A stretch of 64,000 nucleotides of DNA from NVTR01 sp965237505 (GCA_965237505.1 CBDEFR010000004.1:434001-498000); one strand, 5' to 3'; shown: positions 17,681 to 26,197, counted from the stretch's first letter. Notes: generated from the sequence alone by a model not told the origin. Made by a program: numbers and translations.

Positions 17681-18628
17681 TTGGCACATGTAAAACCTAC
17701 CGGAAGTTTTGTGGCCCTGGTAACGCCGATGAATGCGGACGGCTCAATCGACATCGAGGGGTTCCGCGCGCTTTTTCAGTTCCATCTCGAAAACGGCACC
17801 AAGGCCGTTTTGATCATGGGCTCGACGGGCGAGGTTTCGATGCTCTCGCCCGACGAGAAAAAGCAGATCATCACCGAAACCGCCAGAATGGATGCCGGTG
17901 GCATCCTGAAATACTACGGCTGTACCGGCAACAACACGCAGGCCACCATCGACATGGTCGGCTTTGCCAGCGGCGAGGGGGCCGATGGCGCGATCATCGC
18001 TGCACCGGCTTATGTCTGTGCCTCCCGCGCGGACATCGCCGAGTATGTAGAAGAGGTCTGCGACGCCCATGATTTCCCGATCGGGTTCTACAACAACCCG
18101 CCGCGGGTGATGACCGATTTGCACTGGGACGACCTGTTGCGCCTGACCCGACACCCCAACATGGTGGTGCTGAAGGAAAGCACCACCCGGGTGGGGCAAG
18201 TGGCGCAGATGTGCGCCGCCAAACCGGATATCTCGATCATGTGCTGTTGTTCGCCAAATTTGGGGCTGGTTGTGCCCACCATGTCACTGGGCGGTCACGG
18301 GCTTGCCAACATGACCGGCAACATCATCCCACGCGAGTTCGCAACGCTCTCGACCCCCTGGGCTGACGGGCGGGATGCGCAGAATTTCCAGGAGGTCTAT
18401 CTGCGCAATCTCGAGATGCTGCATTTCGCCTATTCGTCGATCAATCCGGTGGCGATCAAAAGCCTGATGCAGGCGATCGGCCTGCCGTCGGGGCCGTTGC
18501 GCCGGCCGCTGCGGCCGCTTGACGGCGCACAGTTGCAGCGGGGACTTGATATTGTCGCCGGACTGGGCCTTGACCGGTCATACGGATATAAAATTGACAA
18601 GCAACGGGTCGATATAAAGGTTGCCTGA
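17681..18628 (+). CDS. Dihydrodipicolinate synthase/N-acetylneuraminate lyase family protein 2
   Basis: The start is TTG at 17681 (AHVKPTGSFVALVTPM), preceded by GAGGAGA; this matches the N-terminus of the paralogue at 5735-6676, whereas the open frame further upstream overlaps dctM. The 315-residue product keeps GSTGE at 47-51, Tyr137 in FYNNPPR and Schiff-base Lys165 in VVLKEST. It is roughly two-thirds identical to the first copy by eye, with an unusual shared CCCSPNLGLV segment. It lies 11 bases after dctM, so import and first catabolic step are probably coupled. It is likely a lyase or deaminase of a keto-acid intermediate; the substrate is unknown. Confidence 0.85.
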   Translation: MAHVKPTGSFVALVTPMNADGSIDIEGFRALFQFHLENGTKAVLIMGSTGEVSMLSPDEKKQIITETARMDAGGILKYYGCTGNNTQATIDMVGFASGEGADGAIIAAPAYVCASRADIAEYVEEVCDAHDFPIGFYNNPPRVMTDLHWDDLLRLTRHPNMVVLKESTTRVGQVAQMCAAKPDISIMCCCSPNLGLVVPTMSLGGHGLANMTGNIIPREFATLSTPWADGRDAQNFQEVYLRNLEMLHFAYSSINPVAIKSLMQAIGLPSGPLRRPLRPLDGAQLQRGLDIVAGLGLDRSYGYKIDKQRVDIKVA

Positions 18629-18634
18629 GCCCCG

Positions 18635-19402
18635 ATGACACAGCGTGTTACCCTGATCACAGGTGCCTCCAGCGGCATCGGGGCTGCCACCGCGCGGCGG
18701 ATCGCGGCACCGGGCGAGGGGCTGATCCTGCACGCCAGGGGAGGCACGGATGGCAGCAAGATCGCGTTGGTTGAGAAGGTTGCCGACGAGGTCCGCGCAG
18801 CCGGGGCCGAGGCCGAGGTCGTTCTTGGGGATCTGAGCGACACGGAATTGCCAGGGGAACTGGTCGAGGCCGCGATCCGGCGCTTTGGCCGTCTCGACCG
18901 GATCGTATCCAACGCTGGTTTCGCCCTGAACAAACCGGTCGGCAAGATGACCCGCGACGATCTTTATCAATCATTCGACGTCATAACAGGTGCCTTCGTC
19001 GCGCTGGTGACCACAGCCCTGCCGCACCTGCAGACCTCGGATTGCGGACGGGTGGTTGCGGTGACCTCCTTCGTTGTCGACCAAGTGCCCGGCGGGCGCA
19101 TGTTTCCCGCGACCGCGGCAGCCAAGGGGGCGTTGCAGGCCGTCGCGAAGACATTTGCCGCCCAGGTGGCCGGGGACGGCGTGACGGTGAATTGCGTCTC
19201 TCCGGGTTTCACCGAAAAGGAAAGCGCCGGGCATTCCGCCTTGTCGGCGAAATCCTGGCGCGACGCGGCCGCGATGACCCCGAACCGCCGCCTCGCCCAA
19301 CCCGCCGACATTGCCGCAGCCATTGCCTTTTTCCTGAGCCGGGAAGCCGCCCATATCACCGGGCAGACCTTGCGAGTGGATGGCGGGCTGTCGCTTAACT
19401 AA
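18635..19402 (+). CDS. SDR-family protein lacking the catalytic tyrosine
   Basis: The 255-residue protein has the classical SDR cofactor motif TGASSGIG (residues 10-17), NAG near residue 93, and the active-site Ser in AVTSFVVDQ. The YxxxK motif is altered: the Lys is present (FPATAAAKGAL) but the residue four positions before it is Thr, not Tyr. The C-terminus (ITGQTLRVDGGLSLN) is normal. It lies 6 bases after DapA-like 2 in the same operon. It may be a dehydrogenase with reduced or altered chemistry, or a non-catalytic cofactor-binding protein. Confidence 0.85.
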   Translation: MTQRVTLITGASSGIGAATARRIAAPGEGLILHARGGTDGSKIALVEKVADEVRAAGAEAEVVLGDLSDTELPGELVEAAIRRFGRLDRIVSNAGFALNKPVGKMTRDDLYQSFDVITGAFVALVTTALPHLQTSDCGRVVAVTSFVVDQVPGGRMFPATAAAKGALQAVAKTFAAQVAGDGVTVNCVSPGFTEKESAGHSALSAKSWRDAAAMTPNRRLAQPADIAAAIAFFLSREAAHITGQTLRVDGGLSLN

Positions 19403-19415
19403 CAAAGGAAAAATC

Positions 19416-19622
19416 ATGCCAATCGTCCGAGTCACCCTTGCCGCCGGGCGCACGGCGGCGCAAAAAAAGGCGGCCGCTTTGGAAATCACCGATACAATCG
19501 CGCGGACATGCGGGGCCCATGCCGACCATGTCTATGTGGTGTTCGAGGACATCCCCCCCGACGACTGGACCGTCGGCGGCCAGACCATCACCGAGCGCAG
19601 GGCCAGGCGCGGCGAGACCTGA
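19416..19622 (+). CDS. 4-oxalocrotonate tautomerase family protein
   Basis: The ATG at 19416 follows AAAGGA and gives a 68-residue protein, PIVRVTLAAGRTAAQKK after Met removal. The Pro that becomes N-terminal is the catalytic base of this family, and HVYVVFEDIPPDDW matches the conserved C-terminal half with its Trp. It probably interconverts enol and keto forms of an intermediate from the preceding enzymes. It lies 13 bases downstream of the SDR gene. Confidence 0.85.
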   Translation: MPIVRVTLAAGRTAAQKKAAALEITDTIARTCGAHADHVYVVFEDIPPDDWTVGGQTITERRARRGET

Positions 19623-19637
19623 CCCGCGGAGGATAAA

Positions 19638-21884
19638 TTGGGCGCAGTGAAACAGACCGCGAAACCCATCAGCGTGTGCCATTGGGGCGCCTTCGAAGCG
19701 GAGGTTTCAAATGGCCGTTTGATCGCAACCCGCCCGTGGCGGGGTGGTGGGGCCGACCCGGACATGATCGCAGCGTTGCCGGAATTGGTGTATTCCGACA
19801 CCCGTGTCAGTCGGCCATATGTGCGCCAAGGGTGGCTGCGCGATCGCGCGTCGTCCGATGGCGCAGCGCGGGGCACAGATCGCATGGTGCCGCTCGGGTG
19901 GGACCAGGCCCTGGAGCTGGTGGCCGGGGAACTGCGGCGGGTTCGGCATGAGCACGGGCATAAATCAATTTTTGCGGGCTCTTACGGCTGGTCCAGCGCG
20001 GGCCGTTTCCACCACGCCCGCACCCAGGTGCGGCGTTTTTTCGGGGCCTTTGGTGGGTTCACCGATCAGACCGGAAATTACAGTTGGGGGGCGGCGCAGG
20101 TCATCCTGCGCCATGTGCTCGGCAGCGACGAGGCGGTTTCTTCTGCGGCGACAAGCTGGGACAGCATCGCCGCCCATACCGACGTTCTGGTTGCCTTTGG
20201 CGGATTGAACCCGAAAAACTGGCGGGTGACGTCCGGCGGGGCCGGGTTTCACCATATGGAGCGGCATATTCGCAAAGCCCGTCAAAGCGGCACCAAATTC
20301 ATTGTCATCAGCCCCATGGCGGATGATATTCCGCCCGGATCAGACGCCGAATGGATCGCGCCGCGACCCGGCAGCGATACCGCGATCATGCTCGGGCTGT
20401 GCCATGAAATGCAGCGCCGCAGTCGCGTGGACCGGGCCTTTCTCGATCACTTTTGTTCGGGCAGCGAGGCCTTGTTCACCTATCTGGACGGCAACGCAGA
20501 CGGGCAGGAAAAAACCCTGTCCTGGGCAGCGGGCATTGCCGATGTGCCGCTTGAAACCCTGACCGGACTGGCCGACCGGATTGAAACCGGCCGGGTGATT
20601 TTAACGGCCACTTGGTCGCTGCAACGCGCCCATCACGGAGAGCAGACGTATTGGGCGCTGATCGCGCTTGCCGCAATGCTGGGCCAGATCGGCCTGCCTG
20701 GCGGTGGCTTTACATTTGGCTATGGCTCGCTGAATGCCGTTGGGCAGGGTGCGCGCAAAGGTCTGGTGCCAAGCCTGCCGGTGCTGGACAATAGCGCCGG
20801 CATGGCGATCCCGGTGGCGCGGTTTGCCGACATGCTGGAAAATCCGGGCAAGACGATCCCCTTCAACGGCCGGATGGTCACTTTTCCGGACACGCGCCTG
20901 ATCTATTGGGCCGGTGGCAACCCGTTTCACCATGCCCAGGATCTGTTCCGTCTGGAACGTCTGTGGGCACGGCCGGACACCATCGTGGTGCATGAACAAT
21001 TCTGGACCGCCACCGCCAAACGCGCCGATATCGTTTTGCCGGCCACGACCAGCCTGGAACGCGCCGACATCGGCGGCTCGTCGCGCGATCCGCATGTGTT
21101 CTACATGCCCGGATTGATTGGCCCTGTTGCGCAGGCGCGCAATGACTTCGATATTTTTTCGGACCTGGCGGATTTGTTGGGAATAAAGGAGACATTCACC
21201 GAGAGTCGCGACGGCGAGGCCTGGTTGCGGCAACTTTGGCGCGGGACAGAGCGAAGGGCGCGGGCCCAGGGGTTTACTGCGCCGGATTTTGATGAGCTGA
21301 AACGCCGGAATGTGTGGCAAGTTCCCAAACCGGAAACGCCCGAAGTCTATCTTTCCGATTTCCGCGAGGACCCGATCAAAAATCCTTTGCCGACAGACAG
21401 CGGCAAGATAGAGCTCAGTTCCGCGCGGCTTGCCGCTTTCAATTATCCCGACGCGCCCGGTCATCCGGCATGGATCGCACCAGCGGAATGGATCGGTGCG
21501 GCGGATGATGACGAGCTGGCACTGCTGTCGCGCCAACCGGAGAAATTTCTGCACAGCCAGCTTGCCCAGACGCATCTGGCAAAGCGCCGCTCGCCAAGCG
21601 TCACCCTGCATCCGGCAGATGCAACCGATCGCGACCTGTTTGACGGATGCCGGGTTCTGGTTTATTCGCCGCGCGGTTCGTGCAAGGCAGTTCTTGGCAC
21701 ATCTCACCATTGTCGGCGCGGCATTGCCGTTATGGAAACCGGCCACTGGTTTGAAGGTTGCGCCGGCCGCGTCGATCCGGGCGGCAACCCCAATGCGCTA
21801 ACGCCTGACATCGGCACATCGGCATTGGCCCAGGCTACGGCGGCGCAAACATGTCTGGTGCGGGTCAAAAAGATCGATGACTGA
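19638..21884 (+). CDS. Molybdopterin-dependent oxidoreductase, BisC/DMSO-reductase family
   Basis: A TTG at 19638 preceded by GGAGGATAAA starts a 748-residue protein. SYGWSSAGRFHHARTQVRRF includes the Ser that ligates Mo in DMSO, TMAO and biotin-sulfoxide reductases. The bis-MGD contacts GNPFHHAQDL and VVHEQFWTATAKRADIVLP are also visible. There is no iron-sulfur Cys motif and no twin-arginine signal, so like BisC it should be cytoplasmic. It probably reduces an S- or N-oxide. It is the last gene of the TRAP operon, which may therefore process an oxidised sulfur or nitrogen compound. Confidence 0.85.
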   Translation: MGAVKQTAKPISVCHWGAFEAEVSNGRLIATRPWRGGGADPDMIAALPELVYSDTRVSRPYVRQGWLRDRASSDGAARGTDRMVPLGWDQALELVAGELRRVRHEHGHKSIFAGSYGWSSAGRFHHARTQVRRFFGAFGGFTDQTGNYSWGAAQVILRHVLGSDEAVSSAATSWDSIAAHTDVLVAFGGLNPKNWRVTSGGAGFHHMERHIRKARQSGTKFIVISPMADDIPPGSDAEWIAPRPGSDTAIMLGLCHEMQRRSRVDRAFLDHFCSGSEALFTYLDGNADGQEKTLSWAAGIADVPLETLTGLADRIETGRVILTATWSLQRAHHGEQTYWALIALAAMLGQIGLPGGGFTFGYGSLNAVGQGARKGLVPSLPVLDNSAGMAIPVARFADMLENPGKTIPFNGRMVTFPDTRLIYWAGGNPFHHAQDLFRLERLWARPDTIVVHEQFWTATAKRADIVLPATTSLERADIGGSSRDPHVFYMPGLIGPVAQARNDFDIFSDLADLLGIKETFTESRDGEAWLRQLWRGTERRARAQGFTAPDFDELKRRNVWQVPKPETPEVYLSDFREDPIKNPLPTDSGKIELSSARLAAFNYPDAPGHPAWIAPAEWIGAADDDELALLSRQPEKFLHSQLAQTHLAKRRSPSVTLHPADATDRDLFDGCRVLVYSPRGSCKAVLGTSHHCRRGIAVMETGHWFEGCAGRVDPGGNPNALTPDIGTSALAQATAAQTCLVRVKKIDD

Positions 21885-21985
21885 ACCGTCTCGCACCAAA
21901 ATCATTCAATTCGCAAATGATGCGGTTCCGTCGCCTGTGAGCGCTCGGCGAACTGCGACTTTTTAGCTGGGGTTGTATTGAAGTT

Positions 21986-22174
21986 TCATGCGTCTTGATC
22001 GTTTATCGCATCCAGTTCCACCGCCATATACTGGAAAATAACAATCATGCGCGGTGAAACATCATCTGGGCAGTTGGCCGTCAGACTTGCCAGCGCCTTC
22101 TGAAAGACATGCCGCCCCTGACCGATACGAATACCTGGTTCCATCAAAAAGCCCGGGCCTGGTTGATCAGGCAT
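21986..22174 (-). CDS. Hypothetical small protein divergent from the XRE regulator
   Basis: A 62-residue frame, MPDQPGPGFLMEPGIRI to MAVELDAINDQDA. Its ATG at 22174 falls inside the inverted repeat at 22162-22188, so a start at the second Met (22144) is possible. I do not recognise the family. The composition is protein-like and it is divergent from the XRE gene, which supports it being real; it could also be a fragment. Confidence 0.4.
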   Translation of the reverse strand: MPDQPGPGFLMEPGIRIGQGRHVFQKALASLTANCPDDVSPRMIVIFQYMAVELDAINDQDA

Positions 22175-22188
22175 ATTTTCTGATCAAC
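22162..22188. promoter_or_regulatory. Inverted repeat, probable operator of the XRE regulator
   Basis: GTTGATCAG (22162-22170) and its perfect complement CTGATCAAC (22180-22188) are separated by 9 bases. It lies about 60 bases upstream of the XRE gene, with an AT-rich box (GAATATATAGTATA) following it. The geometry fits a dimeric helix-turn-helix repressor and suggests autoregulation. Confidence 0.65.
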
Positions 22189-22249
22189 TGCACCGAATAT
22201 ATAGTATATCGCGTGGCTGAATACGCGCCTTTTCTCCATGCCTGCGGGT

Positions 22250-22471
22250 ATGAATCTCCGCGAACGGGTCGGTCTCAATATTCAGGACACGCGCCGCCTT
22301 CAGGGCATCAGTCAGGAGGTGCTTGCTTTGCGTGCCGACGTGAACCGCGGCTACATGGGCAAGATCGAAAACGCGAAGTATTCCATGACGCTGGACATGC
22401 TGGAAAAGATCTCCAAAGCGTTGGACATTGACCCGAAATACCTCCTGAATCAGCGTTCACAGAAAAAGTAA
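22250..22471 (+). CDS. XRE-family transcriptional regulator
   Basis: From the ATG at 22250 (MNLRERVGLNIQDTRRL) the protein has 73 residues, almost entirely an HTH_3 domain: ISQEVLALRADVNRGYMGKIE, then LDMLEKISKALDIDPKYLL. An earlier in-frame ATG exists at 22238. A perfect inverted repeat sits upstream. Single-domain XRE proteins of this kind commonly control plasmid or phage genes. Confidence 0.85.
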   Translation: MNLRERVGLNIQDTRRLQGISQEVLALRADVNRGYMGKIENAKYSMTLDMLEKISKALDIDPKYLLNQRSQKK

Positions 22472-22705
22472 ACCTCCCTGAATTTTGTTAATCGGTAGTC
22501 CAGAGTATGAGTAAGAAATGTCTTTTCGCACAACCTATCCGCGAGGGTATCGTCCTTGGTTCGGGTGCCTCTCAGGTTGTATGGCGTGATTATCGATGGA
22601 ACACGGGCAAGATCATACGGAAATGGTTCGTCGATCCGGGAACCTTGACCGGTGTTTCCGTTCAAATACGACCAATGGAATACCGGCATGATCGGAAAGG
22701 CAGCC

Positions 22706-22887
22706 TCAGTACCCAAACCACTCCGAGTGATCCATGACCCCGTCGTAGTCGCCGTATTCGATCATGACCGCACGGCTGAAATTTGGTCCGTAGTCGCCGC
22801 GACCGGGAAACAACGCGGTCTGGCCATTCTCGGTCACAAAACTGACGGGCCACGGCGAGTGTGAGCCAATAACCTGAATAATCCCGC
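22706..22887 (-). pseudogene. 3' part of an unknown gene split by IS1380
   Basis: After the IS1380 end, the minus strand encodes about 60 protein-like residues: IIQVIGSHSPWPVSFVTENG, then FPGRGDYGPNFSRAVMIEYG, then a C-terminal HSEWFGY and TGA at 22706. There is no start codon. The fragment points the same way as the start at 24544-24687 on the other side of the IS. I do not recognise the family. Confidence 0.55.
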
Positions 22888-24543
22888 ATTCCCCAAGTAG
22901 CTGACGGATTTGTTTTCATTCAAGCCCGTATTTGTATTATATTACAGCAGGTTAATGTGGCGGAAGGTTGTAGATCATGGATCACCCAGAGGGTGCGGGC
23001 AAATCAGGTGGTGTCAGACTGGGTTTTGACCGTCGGGTACGGCTTGAGTTCCACGGTTCCAAGATCAGTTCTGACGGCGGGTTGCTGCTGTATCGGGAAT
23101 TGGATGAAGTGCTCAGCCTGCACGATATGGCTGGTGGTCTTCTCAAGGACGTGCGCAAGGGCCGCAATTGCGTTCACACCCTTGTCGGGCTTTTGCGTCA
23201 GTCTGTCTTTGGTCGCCTTGCTGGCTACGAGGACGTCAATGACGCGGAGCGTTTAGCGCTCGATCCGGTGATGCGCCAGATTGTGGGCGGACGGGCTGTT
23301 GATGAACAGGCAGCATCCGCGAGCCAGATGGGGCGGTTTGAGACTGAGGTTCTGGCAGTGAATGATAATCGCGCGGCACTTTCTGATCTGTCGGGACAGT
23401 GGATTGACGCGGTGCATGACCGCAAAGGGCTGAAGTACATCACACTGGACATGGACAGTGCTGTCAGCCCGACCCACGGGGCACAGGAAGGAACCGCATG
23501 GAACGGGCACTTCGGCTGCATGTGTTATCATCCGCTCTTCATCTTCAACCAGTTTGGTCATCTGGAGCGCAGCGTCCTGCGCCATGGCAACGTCCATAGT
23601 GCCGATGGATGGAAAGCGCTTCTGGCTCCCGTCATCGCCCGCTATGCAAAGCGAGACCTGATGCGGTTCTTTAGGGCGGATGCCGCCTTTGCCATCCCGG
23701 AGCTGTACAAAGACCTTGAAGCGGCGGAATATTATTATGCTGTCCGCCTGAAGAAGAACGCTGTGTTGGAAAGTCGCATCGCGCATCGTCTCACCCGCCC
23801 AGTGGGGCGACCGTCAAAGACCAAGGTCAAACGCTTCTATGAAGAGTTCGAGTATCAGGCCCAAAGCTGGGATAAGCCGCGCCGGGTGGTCGCCAAAATC
23901 GAGTGGCATCCGGACGAGTTGTTTCCCCGTTTGGGTTTCATCGTGACCAACCTGCCGATGGAGCCAGAGGAGGTTGTCCGCTTCTACAACCAGCGGGGCA
24001 CGGCAGAGCAACACATCAAGGAGGGCAAGCAGGCCATCACCTGGACACGACTGTCCTGCAAACGCTTTGCCAACAACGAAGTGCGGCTTCAGCTTCACGC
24101 ACTGGCCTATAACCTTGGCATCTTCTTGCAGGGCGTAGAACTGCCCGAGGAGGTGGCCGACTGGTCACTCACCAGTTTGCAGACCCGGCTTATCAAAACC
24201 GGCGCAAGAGTTGTTCGACACGCCCGTGCCATCACCTTCCAACTGGCTGAGGTTGCTATCAGTGGCTCCCTTTTCCAGGGCATCCTCAAAGCCATTCAGC
24301 GCCTACGCGCACCTCCATGTCCCGCATGAGCGCCATCGCCGCAATACCTCAACAAAAGCGGCAAAGTAGATGTGTCCAGAAATCGACGATACGGCGCGAC
24401 AGGGGCAAAAAACAGGTACAGAGGCCCAGAACACAGACCAAAACATCAAAGTCACGCTCGACTGACCAAGGCAACCAGCGACAATCTTGCGAAAACAGCC
24501 AAACGCGGCTAAATTACCTCAAAGCCCAAGCTACTTGGGGAAT
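22888..24543 (+). mobile_element. IS1380-family element
   Basis: The 15-bp terminal inverted repeat ATTCCCCAAGTAGCT lies at 22888 and, inverted, ends at 24543. It carries one transposase gene. The flanks show no matching short duplication, so one side may have been deleted. It separates the two pieces of an unknown small gene. Confidence 0.85.
22977..24329 (+). CDS. IS1380 family transposase
   Basis: The 450-residue protein starts MDHPEGAGKSGGVRLGF and has the IS1380 DDE architecture: SDGGLLLYRELDEVL, LDMDSAVSPTHGAQEG (first Asp), FRADAAFAIPELY (second Asp) and QRGTAEQHIKEGK (Glu). The length is normal and the gene looks intact. A C-terminal fragment of a related transposase lies at 53616-53884. 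Confidence 0.92.
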   Translation: MDHPEGAGKSGGVRLGFDRRVRLEFHGSKISSDGGLLLYRELDEVLSLHDMAGGLLKDVRKGRNCVHTLVGLLRQSVFGRLAGYEDVNDAERLALDPVMRQIVGGRAVDEQAASASQMGRFETEVLAVNDNRAALSDLSGQWIDAVHDRKGLKYITLDMDSAVSPTHGAQEGTAWNGHFGCMCYHPLFIFNQFGHLERSVLRHGNVHSADGWKALLAPVIARYAKRDLMRFFRADAAFAIPELYKDLEAAEYYYAVRLKKNAVLESRIAHRLTRPVGRPSKTKVKRFYEEFEYQAQSWDKPRRVVAKIEWHPDELFPRLGFIVTNLPMEPEEVVRFYNQRGTAEQHIKEGKQAITWTRLSCKRFANNEVRLQLHALAYNLGIFLQGVELPEEVADWSLTSLQTRLIKTGARVVRHARAITFQLAEVAISGSLFQGILKAIQRLRAPPCPA

Positions 24544-24687
24544 ATCAGTTAAAACAAGATTGGGTCCTAGGGGGTCCGGTCCCACCGCCTGTCCGGTCAT
24601 CGTTATCAATCCATGATCTTTACCGTAAGGATCAGTAATGGTCGGGGGTGGGACCTTTGTGGTCGATGTCTCTTTCTCATCGCTCAT
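24544..24687 (-). pseudogene. 5' part of an unknown gene split by IS1380
   Basis: The ATG at 24687 has AAGGAG 8-13 bases upstream and starts MSDEKETSTTKVPPPTITD, reaching ...GPNLVLTD at the IS1380 end. The first bases overlap the end of the TrbM-like gene, indicating an operon. The matching 3' part is at 22706-22887, but joining the two across the IS does not give a continuous frame, so some bases are missing. It is probably an accessory gene of the T4SS or plasmid region. Confidence 0.55.
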
Positions 24688-25276
24688 AAGGAAATCTCCT
24701 TCTTTGTGGGTTGAGCCCCGCCTGGCCCACCCAAGCGATGCGTGCTTTGGACGTTAGATATAAAGGAATTAGCATGACGCTTCGCCTGGCGATCTTCGAA
24801 TTCTTGGCGACACCGGCGCATCTGTGGCTTTGGTGCTGCGCGCGCATCTGTGGTGGGAGGTTCGAGATAATGTATCTGCAGAACCTGTTCTCATGATTAC
24901 AGGACCGGACCGACCAGTCCCATTGCAGTGGCTCGTCACGAGGCTCGTATGATCGCCCCGAAAACCAGAGAACCCGGGTCCGTCGAAGCCATGCATATTC
25001 CGGCAAAGAGATATCGACCTCGCCGCGCCCGCCCGGCCCTCCGAGCGCTATCGGAACCGCGGCAAAGGTACAGATTCCGAACGGCGGACGCACTGGCCAG
25101 GGAGTAATTCGGCGAATCATCTCGGCGTAAGCAGCAGCGCAGACAGCACTCGGTGGAAACCCACCGGCCATGCAGAGCAGGATGGCACAGTCCATGTCAT
25201 AGGCCCGACTGGGCTTGCCGCCGACAGGCACGAAGCCCACTGAGAGGGCAAGGATCAACAACAGACGACGCATCAA
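24677..25276 (-). CDS. TrbM-like exported protein of the T4SS region
   Basis: The 199-residue protein has a signal peptide (MMRRLLLILALSVGFVPVGG ... RAYD), then DCAILLCMAGGFPPSAVC, YAEMIRRITPWP and PPFGICTF. This Cys-rich pattern resembles the TrbM family of conjugative-transfer proteins. The last 50 residues after NRFCRYIISN look unlike the family and may be non-native. It faces away from the virB operon, with the promoters in 25277-25428. A periplasmic role in T4SS assembly is plausible by family only. Confidence 0.6.
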   Translation of the reverse strand: MMRRLLLILALSVGFVPVGGKPSRAYDMDCAILLCMAGGFPPSAVCAAAYAEMIRRITPWPVRPPFGICTFAAVPIALGGPGGRGEVDISLPEYAWLRRTRVLWFSGRSYEPRDEPLQWDWSVRSCNHENRFCRYIISNLPPQMRAQHQSHRCAGVAKNSKIARRSVMLIPLYLTSKARIAWVGQAGLNPQRRRFPYER

Positions 25277-25407
25277 CCTCTCCGGGAATTCGGTCTGGAT
25301 CAGTTCAACCTAGCAGGAATCTCATGGGAGTATACGTTTTTACGTAACGGATGTTTTATATATATTGACTCTGTCCTTATTATCTGTGCCATCTGGTTAA
25401 TGTAGAA

Positions 25408-25428
25408 GGTCTCTCAAAGGGAGAGACC
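25408..25428 (+). promoter_or_regulatory. Hairpin covering the ribosome binding site
   Basis: GGTCTCTC (25408-25415) and GAGAGACC (25421-25428) form a perfect 8-bp stem with a 5-base loop, ending directly before the ATG at 25429. The only Shine-Dalgarno candidate, AAGGGAG, lies in the loop and 3' arm. Translation of the first gene of the virB operon may therefore be controlled by RNA structure. Confidence 0.6.
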
Positions 25429-25773
25429 ATGCCGATAGCCAGACACCTCAGTTTGATCACCCTCGATGGTGTGAAGGACCTCATAACGAGGAAGGTGCCG
25501 TTTACCTGTCGGTACGAGCTTGTGGGGGGCACAGGTGACGGCAAGCCGCTCTACCAGTGTATTTACACCACCGGTGACGAGGAGCTTATCCTGGTCGCCG
25601 CTAAAGTTACAAAACACGGACCCAAAGTGCGGCACTTCGCGCTGTGGCCGGGGCTGGTCAATCACCATGTGGCCTTTGGCGACGGGCGCTGTATTGAGCT
25701 TGATCTCGATATTCGCAGCGCCCCGGACGGCGATGGCGGACCTGATGGTTCTGGGAGCAGACGGAACGGTTAG
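25429..25773 (+). CDS. Hypothetical protein at the start of the virB operon
   Basis: The 114-residue frame starts MPIARHLSLITLDGVKDLI. The middle reads like a real protein (VPFTCRYELVGGTGDGKPLY, YTTGDEELILVAAKV). The last part overlaps the next gene by about 107 bases and is Gly/Asp-rich, so the true end or the next start may differ. I do not recognise the family. It is preceded by the hairpin at 25408-25428. Confidence 0.55.
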   Translation: MPIARHLSLITLDGVKDLITRKVPFTCRYELVGGTGDGKPLYQCIYTTGDEELILVAAKVTKHGPKVRHFALWPGLVNHHVAFGDGRCIELDLDIRSAPDGDGGPDGSGSRRNG

Positions 25774-26197
25774 AACCTCCGGCTGGAGCTATCACAATCG
25801 GCAAGATCTCGGCGCGGATTGGGTGCCCAACAGTGGGGTGGACAGCGCTCCCGCAGCCATCCTGACCGCCATCCGAGCAACATCGGATCGGCACGCGGGC
25901 AACCGGGGTCTTCGAACCGTTGGTCTCTCCTCGCGCGGCTGGCATATCCTGTTTCAGGCGCTGGTCGAGGCCGAAAGCGACTACGATCCGGGTGCCACGA
26001 GCCGCAAGGGTGCTTACGGCCTTGGCCAGCTGATGCCTGAGACAGCACTGGCGCTCGGCGTCGATCGCCGGGATGTGGCTCAAAACCTCGATGGTGCGGC
26101 GCGCTATCTGCTCGCGCAGATTGCGGATTTCCGGGACATCGATCTGGCGCTTGCCGCTTACAATGCCGGTCCGCATCGGGTTCGCGAGTTTGACGGT
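25667..26197 (+). pseudogene. virB1: VirB1-like lytic transglycosylase, truncated by IS21
   Basis: From the ATG at 25667 there is a signal peptide (WPLATGAVLSLISIFAAP ... MADL) and then an SLT domain: the catalytic Glu in FQALVEAESDYDPG, followed by SRKGAYGLGQLMPETA and DLALAAYNAGPHRV. It opens the peptidoglycan for T4SS assembly. The frame enters IS21 copy B at 26198 just after AYNAGPHRVREFDG, so only the extreme C-terminus may be lost and activity could remain. The frame runs on to 26377 within the IS. Confidence 0.8.

Noticed and set aside
22450..22716. 88-residue minus-strand frame near the XRE gene
   Set aside because: It needs a TTG start with no ribosome site and overlaps the better-supported C-terminal fragment in another frame; composition is not convincing.
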